A DNA stretch of 64,000 nucleotides from Apoda limacodes (taxonomy: Eukaryota; Arthropoda; Insecta; Lepidoptera; Limacodidae). Both the position numbers and the translations under genes were made by a program. The notes under the pieces are model-generated. The model saw only the letters and a list, made by a program, of their open reading frames with translations, made no database searches and was not told the DNA's origin. This document shows positions 52,760-63,730 of the stretch, in pieces. The stretch covers positions 32,774,722-32,838,721 of the forward strand of contig OX291550.1 of NCBI GenBank assembly GCA_946406115.1, written 5' to 3'. Numbering within the stretch: the stretch's first letter is position 1; each line of letters opens with the position of its first letter.

Positions 52760-52987
52760 ATATGGGCATTGACGGTAAACCGAACAGGTTCTATGTAAAT
52801 GAGTGGCTTACGCGTCTTAACCGTCAACTATTTGGCAGAGCAAGCGAATGCGCTAAAAGGGGCCGGCTTGAAGCACGTATGGACGCATGATGTCCGACAG
52901 ACTGACAGGACGTCGGTTCATCGAATACGCATTGATGTGGATATTGGTCGGGTTTTTGGAGCCACAGCTGTTGGCATAGACGTGTAA
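52760..52987 (+). pseudogene. FP25K-like (Baculo_FP C-terminal) protein fragment
   Basis: The first frame reads KPNRFYVNEWLTRLNRQLFG. After one frameshift near 52850 the second frame reads LKHVWTHDVRQTDRTSVHRI and RIDVDIGRVFGATAVGIDV with a stop at 52987. The combination (F)YVNExLTxxNRxLF...VWTxxGxIxVRQ...HRIRxxxDIxRVFG is the C-terminal signature of FP25K-like proteins, known from baculoviruses and also abundant in lepidopteran genomes, often linked to transposable elements. Here it sits just upstream of repeat X. Only the C-terminus remains, and it is broken. Confidence 0.6.
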
Positions 52988-53099
52988 CCAACCATAATTA
53001 CATATGTTTTAAAATTCGTGTAAGTATATACTAAGTATAGTGTAAGTTGTAGCGCACTAGGTAGGGCGCGTCGCGGCGGAACTTGTGGTAGTAACCTAG

Positions 53100-53725
53100 G
53101 CATCAGTCTGTGCTTACGTTATCTACGAAGGGAAGGAAACTTACTTTAAACATTAGGAATTTGCTACAAAATTGACAAGTAGGGTTTAGTATTAGTACTC
53201 AAAGAGTCTCTGCGGTGGTGGCGTGTGTGTCGGGTCGTTACGTTCCCTAAAACATGGTTGAGCGAAGCGATGGCTGATTCATGTGTCATACTCGTGAACG
53301 GGTGCCGCCTGTGGAGGCTGGTCTGCTCTTGCAAACTTCTTGGTATTCTTAGTATTTAGTCTTACTTTTTTGTTTTGTTTATTAATACTGTAAGACATTG
53401 ATTATTTCTTAGTGATGAATACATAAACTGTCTTTTGTTTATATTAGATACTTTTTTATGTTGTGCTTGTGCTTTATATTTCATGTGTTTTTATGTTTGT
53501 AATGGAAAGTGTCCTTTTATGATAGGGAGGGCATTTTCCAATATTTTAATTGGACGCTGTAAAAGAAAGGGAGAAAAGAAATGCCCTTGCTGAGTTTCTT
53601 GCCGGTTCTTCTCAGTACAAGGTCTCCCGCCCTGTAGACTTACGAACCGATGGCGTAGTGACATTCATAAGTGCTCAATTATTGTAGCCTAATCTGAATA
53701 AAATTATATTGAATTGAATTGAATA
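53100..53725 (+). repeat. Repeat X (LINE 3'-end type), sense copy
   Basis: Contains 'gtgtcgggtcgttacgttcc', 'aaaacatggttgagcgaag', then 'tttcttgccggttcttctca' and ends 'ttgaattgaattgaatatta'. The stop-to-tail arrangement after the FP25K-like fragment suggests it is the 3' UTR of the same element. The inverse copy is at 31262-31850. Confidence 0.6.
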
Positions 53726-53749
53726 TTAAAAAACCTTGAGTATGTCCGG

Positions 53750-55215
53750 CCCCGCCAGATCGAATCGGGCTGAGACTCCTCAAACGGGAGAATCCTAAAT
53801 AACGGACAAGGTCGCCACAGCTCGTCTCAGAATGGAGTCACCAACCAATACCTAAACAACTCGAGGAACTCCATCTTGCCCTGGAAACAATTGCAATATA
53901 GGACCCCTTCTCCAATGAAGGGCTACATATTTGCCTCCTTCACTAAGACAAGGTCTCCGACCTTAGGAGGTTGCGTTTTATGAGACCAACGAACACGCTG
54001 CTGCAAAAGATGAGTATACTCCATTGAGAATCGTTTCGAAAACGATTGCGACATCTGCCGCAGTACGAGTAGCTCAAAACGCGTCAACCTGTTCCCGGCG
54101 GTATCACTACATGGATACTCAGGTAATGAGTTAAGAAATGCAACATATTTTGCTAAAATTCCGAACTTTGGGTCATACGTCTCCGTGGATGCTAGTCTGA
54201 TTTCGACTAGCTTTCTGAAGTGACCCAAAGGAGGCCTGTCGGGACGAAACAGCAATCTTGCCAGGATTTAATGACCAAATTAAAGCCTGGCTGCCTTGTT
54301 TACAAGAACGCTTCACAGTCCTGGTCTTCAGTTTCTGGCGCGATGCACTTGGGGTCTCTTCTACTTCCCAAAACCACTGAATTGCTTCAGCGAGAGAGCG
54401 ACCCACACAAATTGTAGGATCCAGCGAACGTTCAGGCACTAATAGTAGGGCTGAGACCATTATGATGTGTCCCAGGTCAGTCGGAACCGCGACCAGTCCA
54501 CCTGTCTGAAGCAATTATCCTGCTCCCAAAGTCAACAAGCCCAGAACATCAGCACCAAAGAGCAGACCTACAGGTCCTGGTACATGGAAGCTAGGATCAC
54601 CGAGGGGCAATCCCGAAGTCAGTTGCACAATACCTGGTGGTAAGCTGACCTGAGGGTTATATATTTTCTAAAACAATAGCGGATACAAAAATACTAGGGC
54701 GAGAAGAATAAAGAGGGGAGACAGCGACCGAAACCTGTCCTAACAAACCCGATACCGGATTTCAACTAATTTCTCGCAGAAAGCGAGGTTGAGTCTCAAC
54801 TTTAAATGCTCCACTAACCATTCCGACACTTTTGCACCCCTGTGAGCCGGAATCCAAAATCACACACGTGTGTATCCGACCACCCCGAGGTGAAACAATG
54901 CAAACCTGTGCGGTAGCCAACAAAACCGTGAGGGGGAGGAATGGTGAAGGGGTGGAGGTTGCAAATTAATAAAGGAAGGGATTGGAAGGATGGGTAGGAC
55001 TCAACTCACGCGGAGGTGCCCAGTCTTTGTGAGGAGGACGCCGTATGTTGGCGGAGGGACAGTATAAGACAGATTCACCGGTCGCCTCCGACGGAAGTGT
55101 GGAGTACGTAGCTCCAATCGCGAAAGTTACTTCCTTCCGATGGGGAGAGGAAGCTCCCACGGCCGTAATAGGCTTGGAGGCCCGTGACCTGCATGGCGGT
55201 GAAGCCCATGGAGAT
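53750..55215 (-). mobile_element. BEL/Pao retrotransposon 2, internally deleted remnant
   Basis: The minus-strand order is: gag end (about 55220-54966), protease with intact VILDSGSQGC (near 54850-54820), LLFGADVLGLLTLGAG region (about 54570-54520), TGGLVAVPTDLGHIIMVSAL and IQWFWEVEETPSAS (54514-54320). Then, with RT, RNase H and most of the integrase missing, the integrase C-terminus follows: FLNSLPEYPCSDTAGNRLTR, FELLVLRQMSQSFSKRFSME, YTHLLQQRVRWSHKTQPPKV and GDLVLVKE (54255-53923, DUF5641-like). A large internal deletion is inferred near 54260. Confidence 0.75.
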
Positions 55216-56424
55216 CGCACATGAACTCAATTTAGGGGAAGTTACAGGTTTGCTGTTTTCAAGTGCTGGAATGACTCCCTCCTCCGATTCGTGTTGCAGC
55301 TAGAGTTTTAAACACAAGTTTAGCGCTCTATTTAACTGTTTTTCGAAAATCTCTTTTTTTTCTTCTCTCCTTGTTTTGTTAGTGATAAAATATTTTATGT
55401 GATAATCCTGTGCTGTGCTCGTGGTATTCGTATACACTTAAGAGCGTGGCCCTGACTGAAAATGAGTTTGTGAGTTCGAGACTCACATAAATGCTGAGTC
55501 AGAGGCCATTTCATTGGTACGGAGTCATTCTCCGTCTTTGTTTATCTGTGTCTATTTACGTTCCTCTTAATATTATTTTAAATTTGTGTAAAATATTAAT
55601 TCATTGATGTGTGTATCTTTCTATCAATGAATAAATGTCTCTTTTCTTCATATTTAGGTTTAGCATATTAAGATTCCAGGTCAAACGTATTTGACTTATT
55701 ATGAACACTTCAGGAGGCCTACAACCGATATTAGTTTCAATCCCAATCCAGTTTAAATCCAATTTCGTGGCAACCTTAAACTCGATCAACATCGGTACTC
55801 CTTCACCAAATTGCGATTGGATGGAAATTGGGATTACACACATTTCGGAATCACAAATCACAAAATATAAAAATAATACTAAAAACAATAAAAGTTAAAT
55901 CTTCGTAGTGATAATTTTGTTTTGTTGATTTATAATTTTGGCATTTCTTTTCACAGATCATCATATCTAATTTCACTCTCGATCCGATGGCTCAAACAGC
56001 ACTGATTCTTAATATTTGTATAGGATTTTAGTTCCGAAATTGGCCACCAAATTTCGTTCTCTATTGAGCGCTACAACAACGTTCAAGAGTACCAATTTAG
56101 TATATTTCTCGATCGCCGTAGGATTTTACGATTGAAACTGATATCAGTTGTAGGTCTCCTGATGTTTTGTGTGACAATTGATTGGTTGAAGGTAGATTTT
56201 TTGATAGTTCTTTAATACGACAGTTTACTGCGTTTATGTTGTTAGTAATGTCTATTTCTTGGATTTGGTGATTTCGCTTTTTATCCATTTGAGTTGTGTA
56301 AATGTCAAGGGGATCGCTTGCAGTAAAGACGGTAGGGTTGTATTTTAACTAGACAGTTAAGCAGGTGTGTATCTATGCTTAATGTATAATGGTGATTTGA
56401 ATGATGTATGGCGTGTATGGTTTT
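55216..56424. other. Intron segment with a short diverged inverted repeat
   Basis: 'cttcaggaggcctacaaccg' + 'atattagtttcaat' (55704-55737) has a diverged inverse at 56128-56165. Outside this core the arms do not align well. No gene is seen. Confidence 0.4.
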
Positions 56425-56620
56425 TAGGGTTCCGTTCCCAAAGGGTAAAAAATGGGACCCTATTACTAAGACTCCGCTGTCCGTCCATCCGTCTGTCACC
56501 AGGCTGTATCTCATTAACCGTGCTAGACAGTAAAAATTTTCACAGAAGATGTATTTCTGCTTCGGCTATAACAACAAATAAAACAGAATAAAAAAAAATA
56601 TTTAAGGGGGCTCACATACA
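56425..56620 (+). repeat. Dispersed repeat ('agggttccgt' type)
   Basis: 'agggttccgttcccaaaggg', 'gtccgtccatccgtctgtca', 'accgtgctagacagtaaaaa' is a frequent lepidopteran repeat block. A related inverted word set 'aaaacggaacccttatag' is at 57930-57950. Bases 56621-57690 contain no recognised gene. Confidence 0.5.
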
Positions 56621-57692
56621 ACATACGTGATTATTTTGCTGGATATTAATAACGGCAAAAATATTAGTCACTTATTCGCTAGTTGTTGCACTTGAAATTC
56701 ACTAGTAATGGTAATAATTGGCGAGTTTTTTTCCAGACGCAAACATATTTTACCGTAGTTGGTCCAACATTATTTATATTTTTGGCCGTTTTCATGTCTC
56801 TGACGACAAAGTAATGTCTTGTTGGTTTTGGTGTAAGTTTTCCGAGATACAAATCGAGTTGGGTTATCCGGGTTACACTCGATTCCTAGATGTTTAGCAC
56901 TAAGTTTATTTGTTTTGTTCGTATTATTAAATTTTTTTTTGCGGCCTTCTTGTCTCTTCTTGTTGTTTGCGAATGTGTTAGTAAATTCAACAATAAGTGT
57001 ACTCTTTTTTGTGTCTATTTATTTTCATTATGTCGTTGATATAAGAATTTTCAACCGATAGTTTCAAGTTTTCAGATAATTTGAGCACCATATCAATTAG
57101 GTCTTGTATTGTCTCTTCGCCTTTTAAGAGGATATTTTTTATTTCAATGTTGGGTTTTCTCTCTATTCTTTGGTTTTCTTCTAATTTTTTTTCTATAATA
57201 ATATTTTTCTTGATCTTTCTTTCTTTGGGTTTCTAGCTGCACGATTTTTTATTTGAGTTTAGTATTTTCTTCGTATAAATCTGTGATTTTGCCTTGGAAG
57301 GTGATGCTAGATTGTTTTATATCATTTTAAAGATCGTTTGTAATACTCTCCAGTTGAGAAAAACAGTTTTCATTTCGTCTTTTCCTTTAAAATCAAGTCA
57401 TAACATACTGTGGTCAGATAATCTTATCTACAGAGGATAGACCTGACGGTAAGCATTCTGATTTATCCGGAGCAGGTACGCATCATTATAAAAAGCAGGC
57501 TCGCAGCATTCACGGTGGCTCGTAGTAGTGTAACACAGAACGCGGTCGGGCGGGTCACTGTCAGGAGCTACGCGTTATACATTCTGTAGCGGCACGCGAG
57601 ACAAGGTTGGCAATTATCGAAACTGTCTCTTTCCACAGAGGAGGTGAAGGGGTCGCAGGTTTGTTTATTGTTAAATAGCTCAAAAAGTTAGC

Positions 57693-57905
57693 AAGCTGAA
57701 AGGCAATGGGCAGGCCATATCCGATATAACCGATCAGGAAGAAAAATTCTAGAGTGGCGACCATGGATCGAAAGAAGCAGTATGGGACGGCTCCAACCAA
57801 ATAGTAGGACGACCTGGTTAGAAATGCAGAAAGCCGATGGGCATGGGCGGCTAACGACTGGCCATTGTAGAGACATATGGGGAGGCCTAAGTCCTAAAAA
57901 TATGT
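57693..57905 (+). pseudogene. RTE-like LINE ORF, C-terminal fragment
   Basis: The frame RQWAGHIRYNRSGRKILEWR ... MGRLQPNSRTTWLEMQKA is a diverged version of the RTE/BovB-type C-terminus (WAGHIxR...EWxPRxGKRxxGRPxxRWxDDI). The RWxDD part is altered. 57906-58413 show a minus-strand frame without known motif and otherwise nothing. Confidence 0.5.
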
Positions 57906-58413
57906 TGTAAGGTTCCGAACCTCAAAAAAAAAACGGAACCCTTATAGTATTTTGATGAAAGAAATATTAAATACTACTACGATCTAAAGATGTATAAAAG
58001 GTCTTTATGTTACGGTCAATATAGTATGTCGTTAACGGTGTGGTAGCTGATGACATGTTGGCCAAGGGGCGTGAGGGCGCCTATAAGATGGTGACACCGG
58101 CGAGAGCAGACCGATGCAATTGTACAGAGTGGTTCCGGCCTGCCAAATACCAATGCGGGTTGCCGCGCCGACGGTCGTGATCGGGCCGCATAGTGGCACA
58201 AACATAATTCCCCGGGTCAAAGACAAAAGGCTTTCACGAGACAAAATGAAGTGGAAGGCGATTGGGCTCCTTAACAAGAACCAGCTCCCCGGCGGCAGAG
58301 TGTGAAGGGCGTTTCGTGGTAATATCCGTAAAATTATTATAGTAATGAGATCATTATCTGAAATTTCTAAGATTTAACTGATAAAACTGAATAGGAGATA
58401 ATTAAAGAAAAAC

Positions 58414-58710
58414 CTCTTCTTCAAAACACGTTATATTCTTTCCGGAGTCTGTAAGTGTGTGCAGCAGGCGGAACCGGGCAAGCTCGTCGTCTAGCGAGGG
58501 GGCGGCAGCGGGGTGTGGGGCGGGGGCGGTGGCGGCGGGGAGCGAGAGAGCGTCGCGCAGGTACCGCAGCAACACGGTCCGCATCACGAGCAGCCGGTCG
58601 GCCTGCCCCTCGGCCACCTGTCGCCACAGCTGCAGCCCCACCTGCCGCGCCTCCCAGTTGCTCTCGTACAGCAGATCGCGAGTGCACGTCCATATCTTCT
58701 CTACGCCACC
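58414..58710 (-). CDS. TSC2: Tuberin (TSC2/gigas-like), exon 1 of the part in this window
   Basis: Acceptor aattttatag before 58710 and donor gaagaagag|gttttt after 58414, both phase 0 (99 codons). The exon encodes GGVEKIWTCTRDLLYESNWE, ARQVGLQLWRQVAEGQADRL, LVMRTVLLRYLRDAL, a Pro/Ala-rich insert (about 15 residues) and LARFRLLHTLTDSGKNITCF plus EEE. The family pattern EARxxxLxLLxxxxxGQxxRL...ALTDNG(R/K)xITxxEEE identifies it as the tuberin segment near human residues 65-155. Because entry is internal to the protein, at least one more coding exon lies to the right, beyond the window or hidden among TEs. The donor is weak (gttttt). Confidence 0.9.
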
Positions 58711-58879
58711 CTATAAAATTATACTTATGTAGGCACCACAACTTAGTAATCGATCTTAAGATTGAATCGTAGACCTTTGCCTTAACGTTATAATCATTTG
58801 TAACGAGTTTACTACAATTTCATTTAGTGAACTCCTATATTTATACTCACCAAATTTACAAATAATTATTATGATGATG

Positions 58880-60400
58880 ACTTTGAGAATCTATAGTTTT
58901 TTACTGGTTCCGGCTGCACTGGACAATTCGACTTTGACAATTGTGAATGAAACGACTGATTCAACCTTTTACGCCAAGGAGCTTGTCAAGGGAGCTGAAT
59001 TTAGACAGCAAGCATTCTCTAAAGGATTCTGCATCCCGCTAAGCCTGTACCTCGACACTCAGGGTCCGCAAACCAGGCAAGGGATCCACCACGTCCAATG
59101 TCTTTTGTGGCCAATTCTCTGGCTCAAACAGCCAGCCAGGACCCCATCTGAGCAGATGATCCAACAAAATGGAGGCCGTGCATCCGCGTGAAGCACAATC
59201 TGAAGGATTTAAAATAATAGTCACGGGAGAGGCATGGATCTGGGAGACCCGGTTGGCCACAAAGACCTCCAAGTCATGGACTGAAGCTTGCAACCAGGCC
59301 AAGACAATTTGACTATCAGTCCAGCCACACACCTACTCAATGGCCACGGTTTGGCCCAACGTCGCAACTACATGCAAAAGCAGACGAGCTGGTGAGTCGT
59401 GAGCAGATGGGAACAACCTTGCTCTTGGCCATCACCAAATTCACCGTCACAACTCCCTTCCATTCAACAGCACGAAGGTATACTGCGGCGGCATATCCGG
59501 CCTCTGACCTCAGGCGTCGCAGAAACCATGCAAGGCGAGCTGTCATTTTCACTAGCAGTAGACTACGCCTACTCAAAAGCAATGTTCTATGTCCGGAATT
59601 CTGGCGACTGCAAATCGCCTAAAACTGCTACAGTATCCGGATTATCCGCGTTTGTAAAGGTATGCGGATTTTGGTGATGCTCTTCCAAAAGGTCTTTGAG
59701 AACAGTCGGTAAGTTAGATACCCACTTCCTCAACTCATAACCACCAGCTTTCATAAGTCCCAAAAGTTCATTACGGAGCTAAGGCCTCTTCTTGGCTGGC
59801 GGCTCCCGTACAGATATCATCCACATAGACGTCTGTCGACAGAATGGCCGAAGTCTCGGGAAACTAAGCCGCTCACGCTCAGAGAGCTCTAAGAGGGCAC
59901 GAATGACGACGAAGGGATTTGACCGTAAACCGTATGAGTTGGTATTCGCCTCAAAGACCGTGACTGGATGCGTGGGGTGTTCTCGCCAAAGGATGAGCTG
60001 ATACCTACGATGCTCCCGGTGAATGTATGTTTGCCTAAACATCATCTTAATGTCCGCAATCATTACGACCTAATGTCAAAGCAGATTAGTAATGACCTCA
60101 GCACTATCACGATGAAGCTTGAGGCCCGTAAATAAGCACTGATTTATTGACACGCCCGTAGAAAAGGGGGCTGGCACATCAACTAAATTTTATTACCCTT
60201 AAACACCGCATGGTGAGGGATAAAAGAATGTTCGTGATTCCGCCAACCGAACCTAGATACGGACATGTGTCCCAGCTCAAAATATTCCCGCATGAATGCA
60301 ACATACTTACACATTAAGATGATGCTTTAATTCCGAACTTCTAGTCATACGCCATAACGCCATGATGGTGATGCTGTAACACCACAGGGTGTTTGTGGTT
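58880..60400 (-). mobile_element. BEL/Pao retrotransposon 3, pol remnant
   Basis: Minus strand: MIADIKMMFRQTYIHREHRR, YQLILWREHPTHPVTVFEAN, TNSYGLRSNPFVVIRALLEL (RT, 60063-59800), a YVDDI-type box frameshifted near 59820, then RLRSEAGYAAAVYLRAVEWK and VNLVMAKSKVVPI (59582-59400), and MCGWTDSQIVLAWLQASVHD, LNPSDCASRGCTASILLDHL and LRWGPGWLFEPENWP (RNase H region, 59332-59039). Gag, protease, integrase and LTRs are not recognised; limits are approximate. Copies 2 and 3 are closer to each other in style than to copy 1, but this was not measured. Confidence 0.75.
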
Positions 60401-60691
60401 ATAATCTCCAAACGAGTTCGCTAGACGACCACCGACACGAAAGATTTGAATTAATTATTTGCGAAGAACATGGTCGACCCATCTCCAAATTTTGATAATC
60501 TTTAATGAACCTGTAAACAAAGACGTGCACTAGCCTGCTACAGGAAGAAAAACGCGTGAAGTAACGCAGGTTACCGAATGAGTATAGACCCTTTGTTCGG
60601 GTAAATTTTTAACCGTGACGTCATCGACTTTGTTTATGGGCCACTGTGATGGATCAATGGATCTAGCCTTGCCACCATAAAAGGTGTAGCC

Positions 60692-63139
60692 CGTCGTTGA
60701 ACAGAGTCAAAAGGGTCAAGCTAGTATCCGGGTGCAACCGCCCACAGAAGGCAGCAGTACTCCATATGGGGCCGAACCTGCGACTTGTAAAGCAGCAACC
60801 TTTGCCCCGACGTGAAGTACTGCCTCGCTCTGTTACGTACACCTAGTTTTTGGACGCCAGCTTCACCTTCTCTTGCAAATGATCTCGGAAGTGAACATCG
60901 CTGGAGATAACAACACCAAGTATGCCAATGCTCTTGGAGATGGAGAGGGGAGTGTTCTGGAATTGTGAGACTACATTGAATAGAGTTTTCTTAGCGGTGA
61001 AAGCGCAGACTTGTGTCTTCGTAGGGTTGAATCGGTCCAAGTTTGTCCGTTCCCAGTCACAGACCTTAGACAGTGTGGTCTCGATTTGAGACAAAGTTCT
61101 TCGCGGTTTTCCTCCACAATTGAGGGGGGGGGGGGGGGGATGTTTGCACGACCCGTGTAAAAAGCGTCTCCATTATTGTATGTGTTGATGGATAACATGT
61201 CATCGATATTCAGTAGAAAGAGCGTAAGGAACAGCACAGAGCCTTGCGGGACACCAGCATTAATGTTCATGCTATCAGAGCAACTACCGTCAACTACGGT
61301 TCGTATGCGTCTGCCGGACAAAAAGCTAGCCACCCATTTAGACAAACCCTCGGGCACTCCGTAAGATGGCAACTTCGATAGAAGACCCCGGTTCCAGACC
61401 CGATCGAACGCCTTCGCTATGTCCAGGCTACATGCCAATGCCTCCCCTGACTCTCAATGGCTAGTGCCCATCGGTATATGAGATACACTAGAAGGTCACC
61501 AGTCGGGCGACCGTGGGGAAAGCCATATTGGCGGTCACTGACCAGGTCGTGTTCTTCTAGGTGTCTTAGAAGCTGTGTGTTGATCACACGCTCCATCACC
61601 TTGGAGAGAAGAGAGGTAATAGAGATAGGCCTGTAATTCGATGGATCTGATCTATCGCCCTTATTGGGCACATTCGCAGTCTTCCATGAAGACGGAAATT
61701 GACTAGTATGGTAGGATAGCGCGAAGAGGTGCGTGAGTACAGGACATAACTCAGGAGCACAATGGTTAAGCACCACTGCTGGTATACCGACTGGCCCACT
61801 CAACTTATGAACGTCTAAAGAAAGCAACGCCCGCTGGACCTTCCGCTGTGTTATGGAGATTTCCGGCATGGTCCTAACGCACCACGGTATAGTTGGTGGT
61901 GCAGCGCCTTCATCGTTCATATTCGTGTTTGAGGCAAAGAGACTGCCCAGTAGATTGGCTTTCTTTTTAGCACTATGGGCCAAGTCACCATCGGTCTTTC
62001 GCAGTGCTGGTAACGACGACTGGCAAAAGTTCCCTTCGGCAGCTTTGGCAAGCGACCGCAAAGTGCATAAATAATAAATAAAATAAATAGCATTTAATTT
62101 GCGTTGTCCTTCAGAAGTATTCGATCCTTACTATTACGAGCCGTGGTCCAAGTAGTTTGCTGAAGGATTTTAGCTTCTCTGCAAGACCTATTAAACCATG
62201 GTCGTTTTTTGACGCCGGCAGCTACTCGCGGGTTAGGAATATAACATTCCATACCAGCGAGGATTGTCTCAGTGACTGCGGCTGCGCAGTCGTCAGGATC
62301 TTCTGCGCTAAAGCAGATCTGCCTCCACGGATACGATGCATAAAATTCTCGCAATCCATCGCAGTCTGCCGACTTATAATGCCACACACGACGCCAATTA
62401 GTTGGCCCAGATGGATCGGGTTGTGTGCATGACACTTGAGTCCGAACGAGACAGTGGTTCGAGGAGCTTAAAGGCGCATCCACTGAGACGAAATATCCGT
62501 CAGCAAAAAGTCCAGTAAGGAGGTTGTATAGTCCTCTATATCTGGTATTCTCGTTGAAGAAAAGACCAGCTGAGAGAATCCATAGGTCAGAGCAAATTCA
62601 TGAGCAGATATTCCAGCATTGTTATTGGTTCGAGAACTGAGCCACTCACGATGGTGGGCGTTATAGTCTCCAAAAATAACTAGTTTTGCTGTGGGGTATT
62701 GCTCTAGAATTTGGCAGTTGTCAAACTCAGGTGCGTGAAGAGTCGAGTTACGTCCATGTCACCGCTATGAGACCTGTATAGGCACGCATAGATACGAGTG
62801 TGGCCGCCGTAATCTACGCGCACCCACAATATCGACAGGTCCCTGTCTTTAAGGCTATGAAGGCGGCGACAGCAGATATCCTCCCGGGCGAACATACATA
62901 CACCGGCGCGACTCAAAAAATTGTGCTCGAGTTTGTAGCCGGGATAGTAAAGGTATGATGTGTCGGCCGGGCAGGATATCTGCGTCTCCGTTAGGAAAAG
63001 AATGGTTGACCGCAGTCTCGAGATGGTGGTGAACAGCGTTAAGATTTGCGTGAATATCCCTGATGTTGCAAAAATCCACATTATATGTGGATGGAGTAGC
63101 CGCTGTAAAAACTCTTTTCCTTTTCGTTCTTCTTGCCAT
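60692..63139 (-). mobile_element. Family A retrotransposon, longest copy (endonuclease to late RT)
   Basis: From ATG 63139 (MARRTKRKRVFTAATPSTYN) the minus strand carries the endonuclease start (VDFCNIRDIHANLNAVHHHL), LFLTETQISCPADTSYLYYP, DYGGHTRIYACLYRSHSGDM, SSNHCLVRTQVSC, linker KKRPWFNRSCREAKILQQTT, RT boxes LSGPVGIPAVVLNHC, DRSDPSNYRPISITSLLSKV, DLVSDRQYGFPHGRPTGDLL, LDIAKAFDRVWNRGLLSKLP, GVPQGSVLFLTLFLLNIDDM, and FNPTKTQVCAFTAKKTLFNV. The YADD box is destroyed. A run of 15 G replaces a few bases near 61125. It lacks the 3' UTR. This copy supplies the uninterrupted reference for the insertion junctions described elsewhere. Confidence 0.85.
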
Positions 63140-63730
63140 TTTTTAAAAAAGTTACTTAGACTAAAAATGAGGATTCACTGCACAGACAGCTTAGAGGACA
63201 AAAGGTGCGGTCCTAGATCTGCCGAAGCTTGGAACAGATAATACGGTTGCTGACATGGCAGGCGGAAGGGCCCCTGATCCCCCTCTGTTGTAGTAGCCGG
63301 GTCCACTCCGGTCTCCTTCTCCGGCACGACTACCACTTCAGAGACTTTACACAGGTTAGCGGATCAGCCTCCCAGGGCGGAGATTAAGTGATCCCTGGGT
63401 TCGAGAACCCGTTCAACCTGCGGGCGGCCAGCGGTCAGCCGTTTCATCAGGTCTTCCTGACCGCCGTACCAGCACGCCGCGTCTACGCCGAGCAGTGACA
63501 GCAACTACCACCGCCGGTCCTCCGCTGTCCTCGCAGCGAATCCTCAAAGAGCTCTGGCAACCTTACTCACCGCCAGGAACACAACACTACTTAATGTTGG
63601 TGTTATTATGGCCGCGGTTTTCTGTTAGGTGGAGGTACTTCCCCAGTTCAGGCCGCTCATTCGAGCAAGTACTCGCTATGCCCCGCTTATTTGTTCGGGA
63701 GGCTTATTCGAGCGAGTACTTGCAGTGCCC
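63140..63730 (-). mobile_element. Probable 5' UTR region of family A
   Basis: Continues upstream of the endonuclease ATG and shares 63630-63700 with the start of the family A copy at 19766. No ORF1 is recognisable; frames here have no motif. Repeated 'gagcgagtacttgc' words occur at 63660-63725. 63731-64000 holds nothing I recognise. Confidence 0.5.

Noticed and set aside
58455..58772. Arg/Ala-rich plus-strand proteins over tuberin exon 1
   Set aside because: Shadows of the GC-rich exon on the other strand, with very biased composition.
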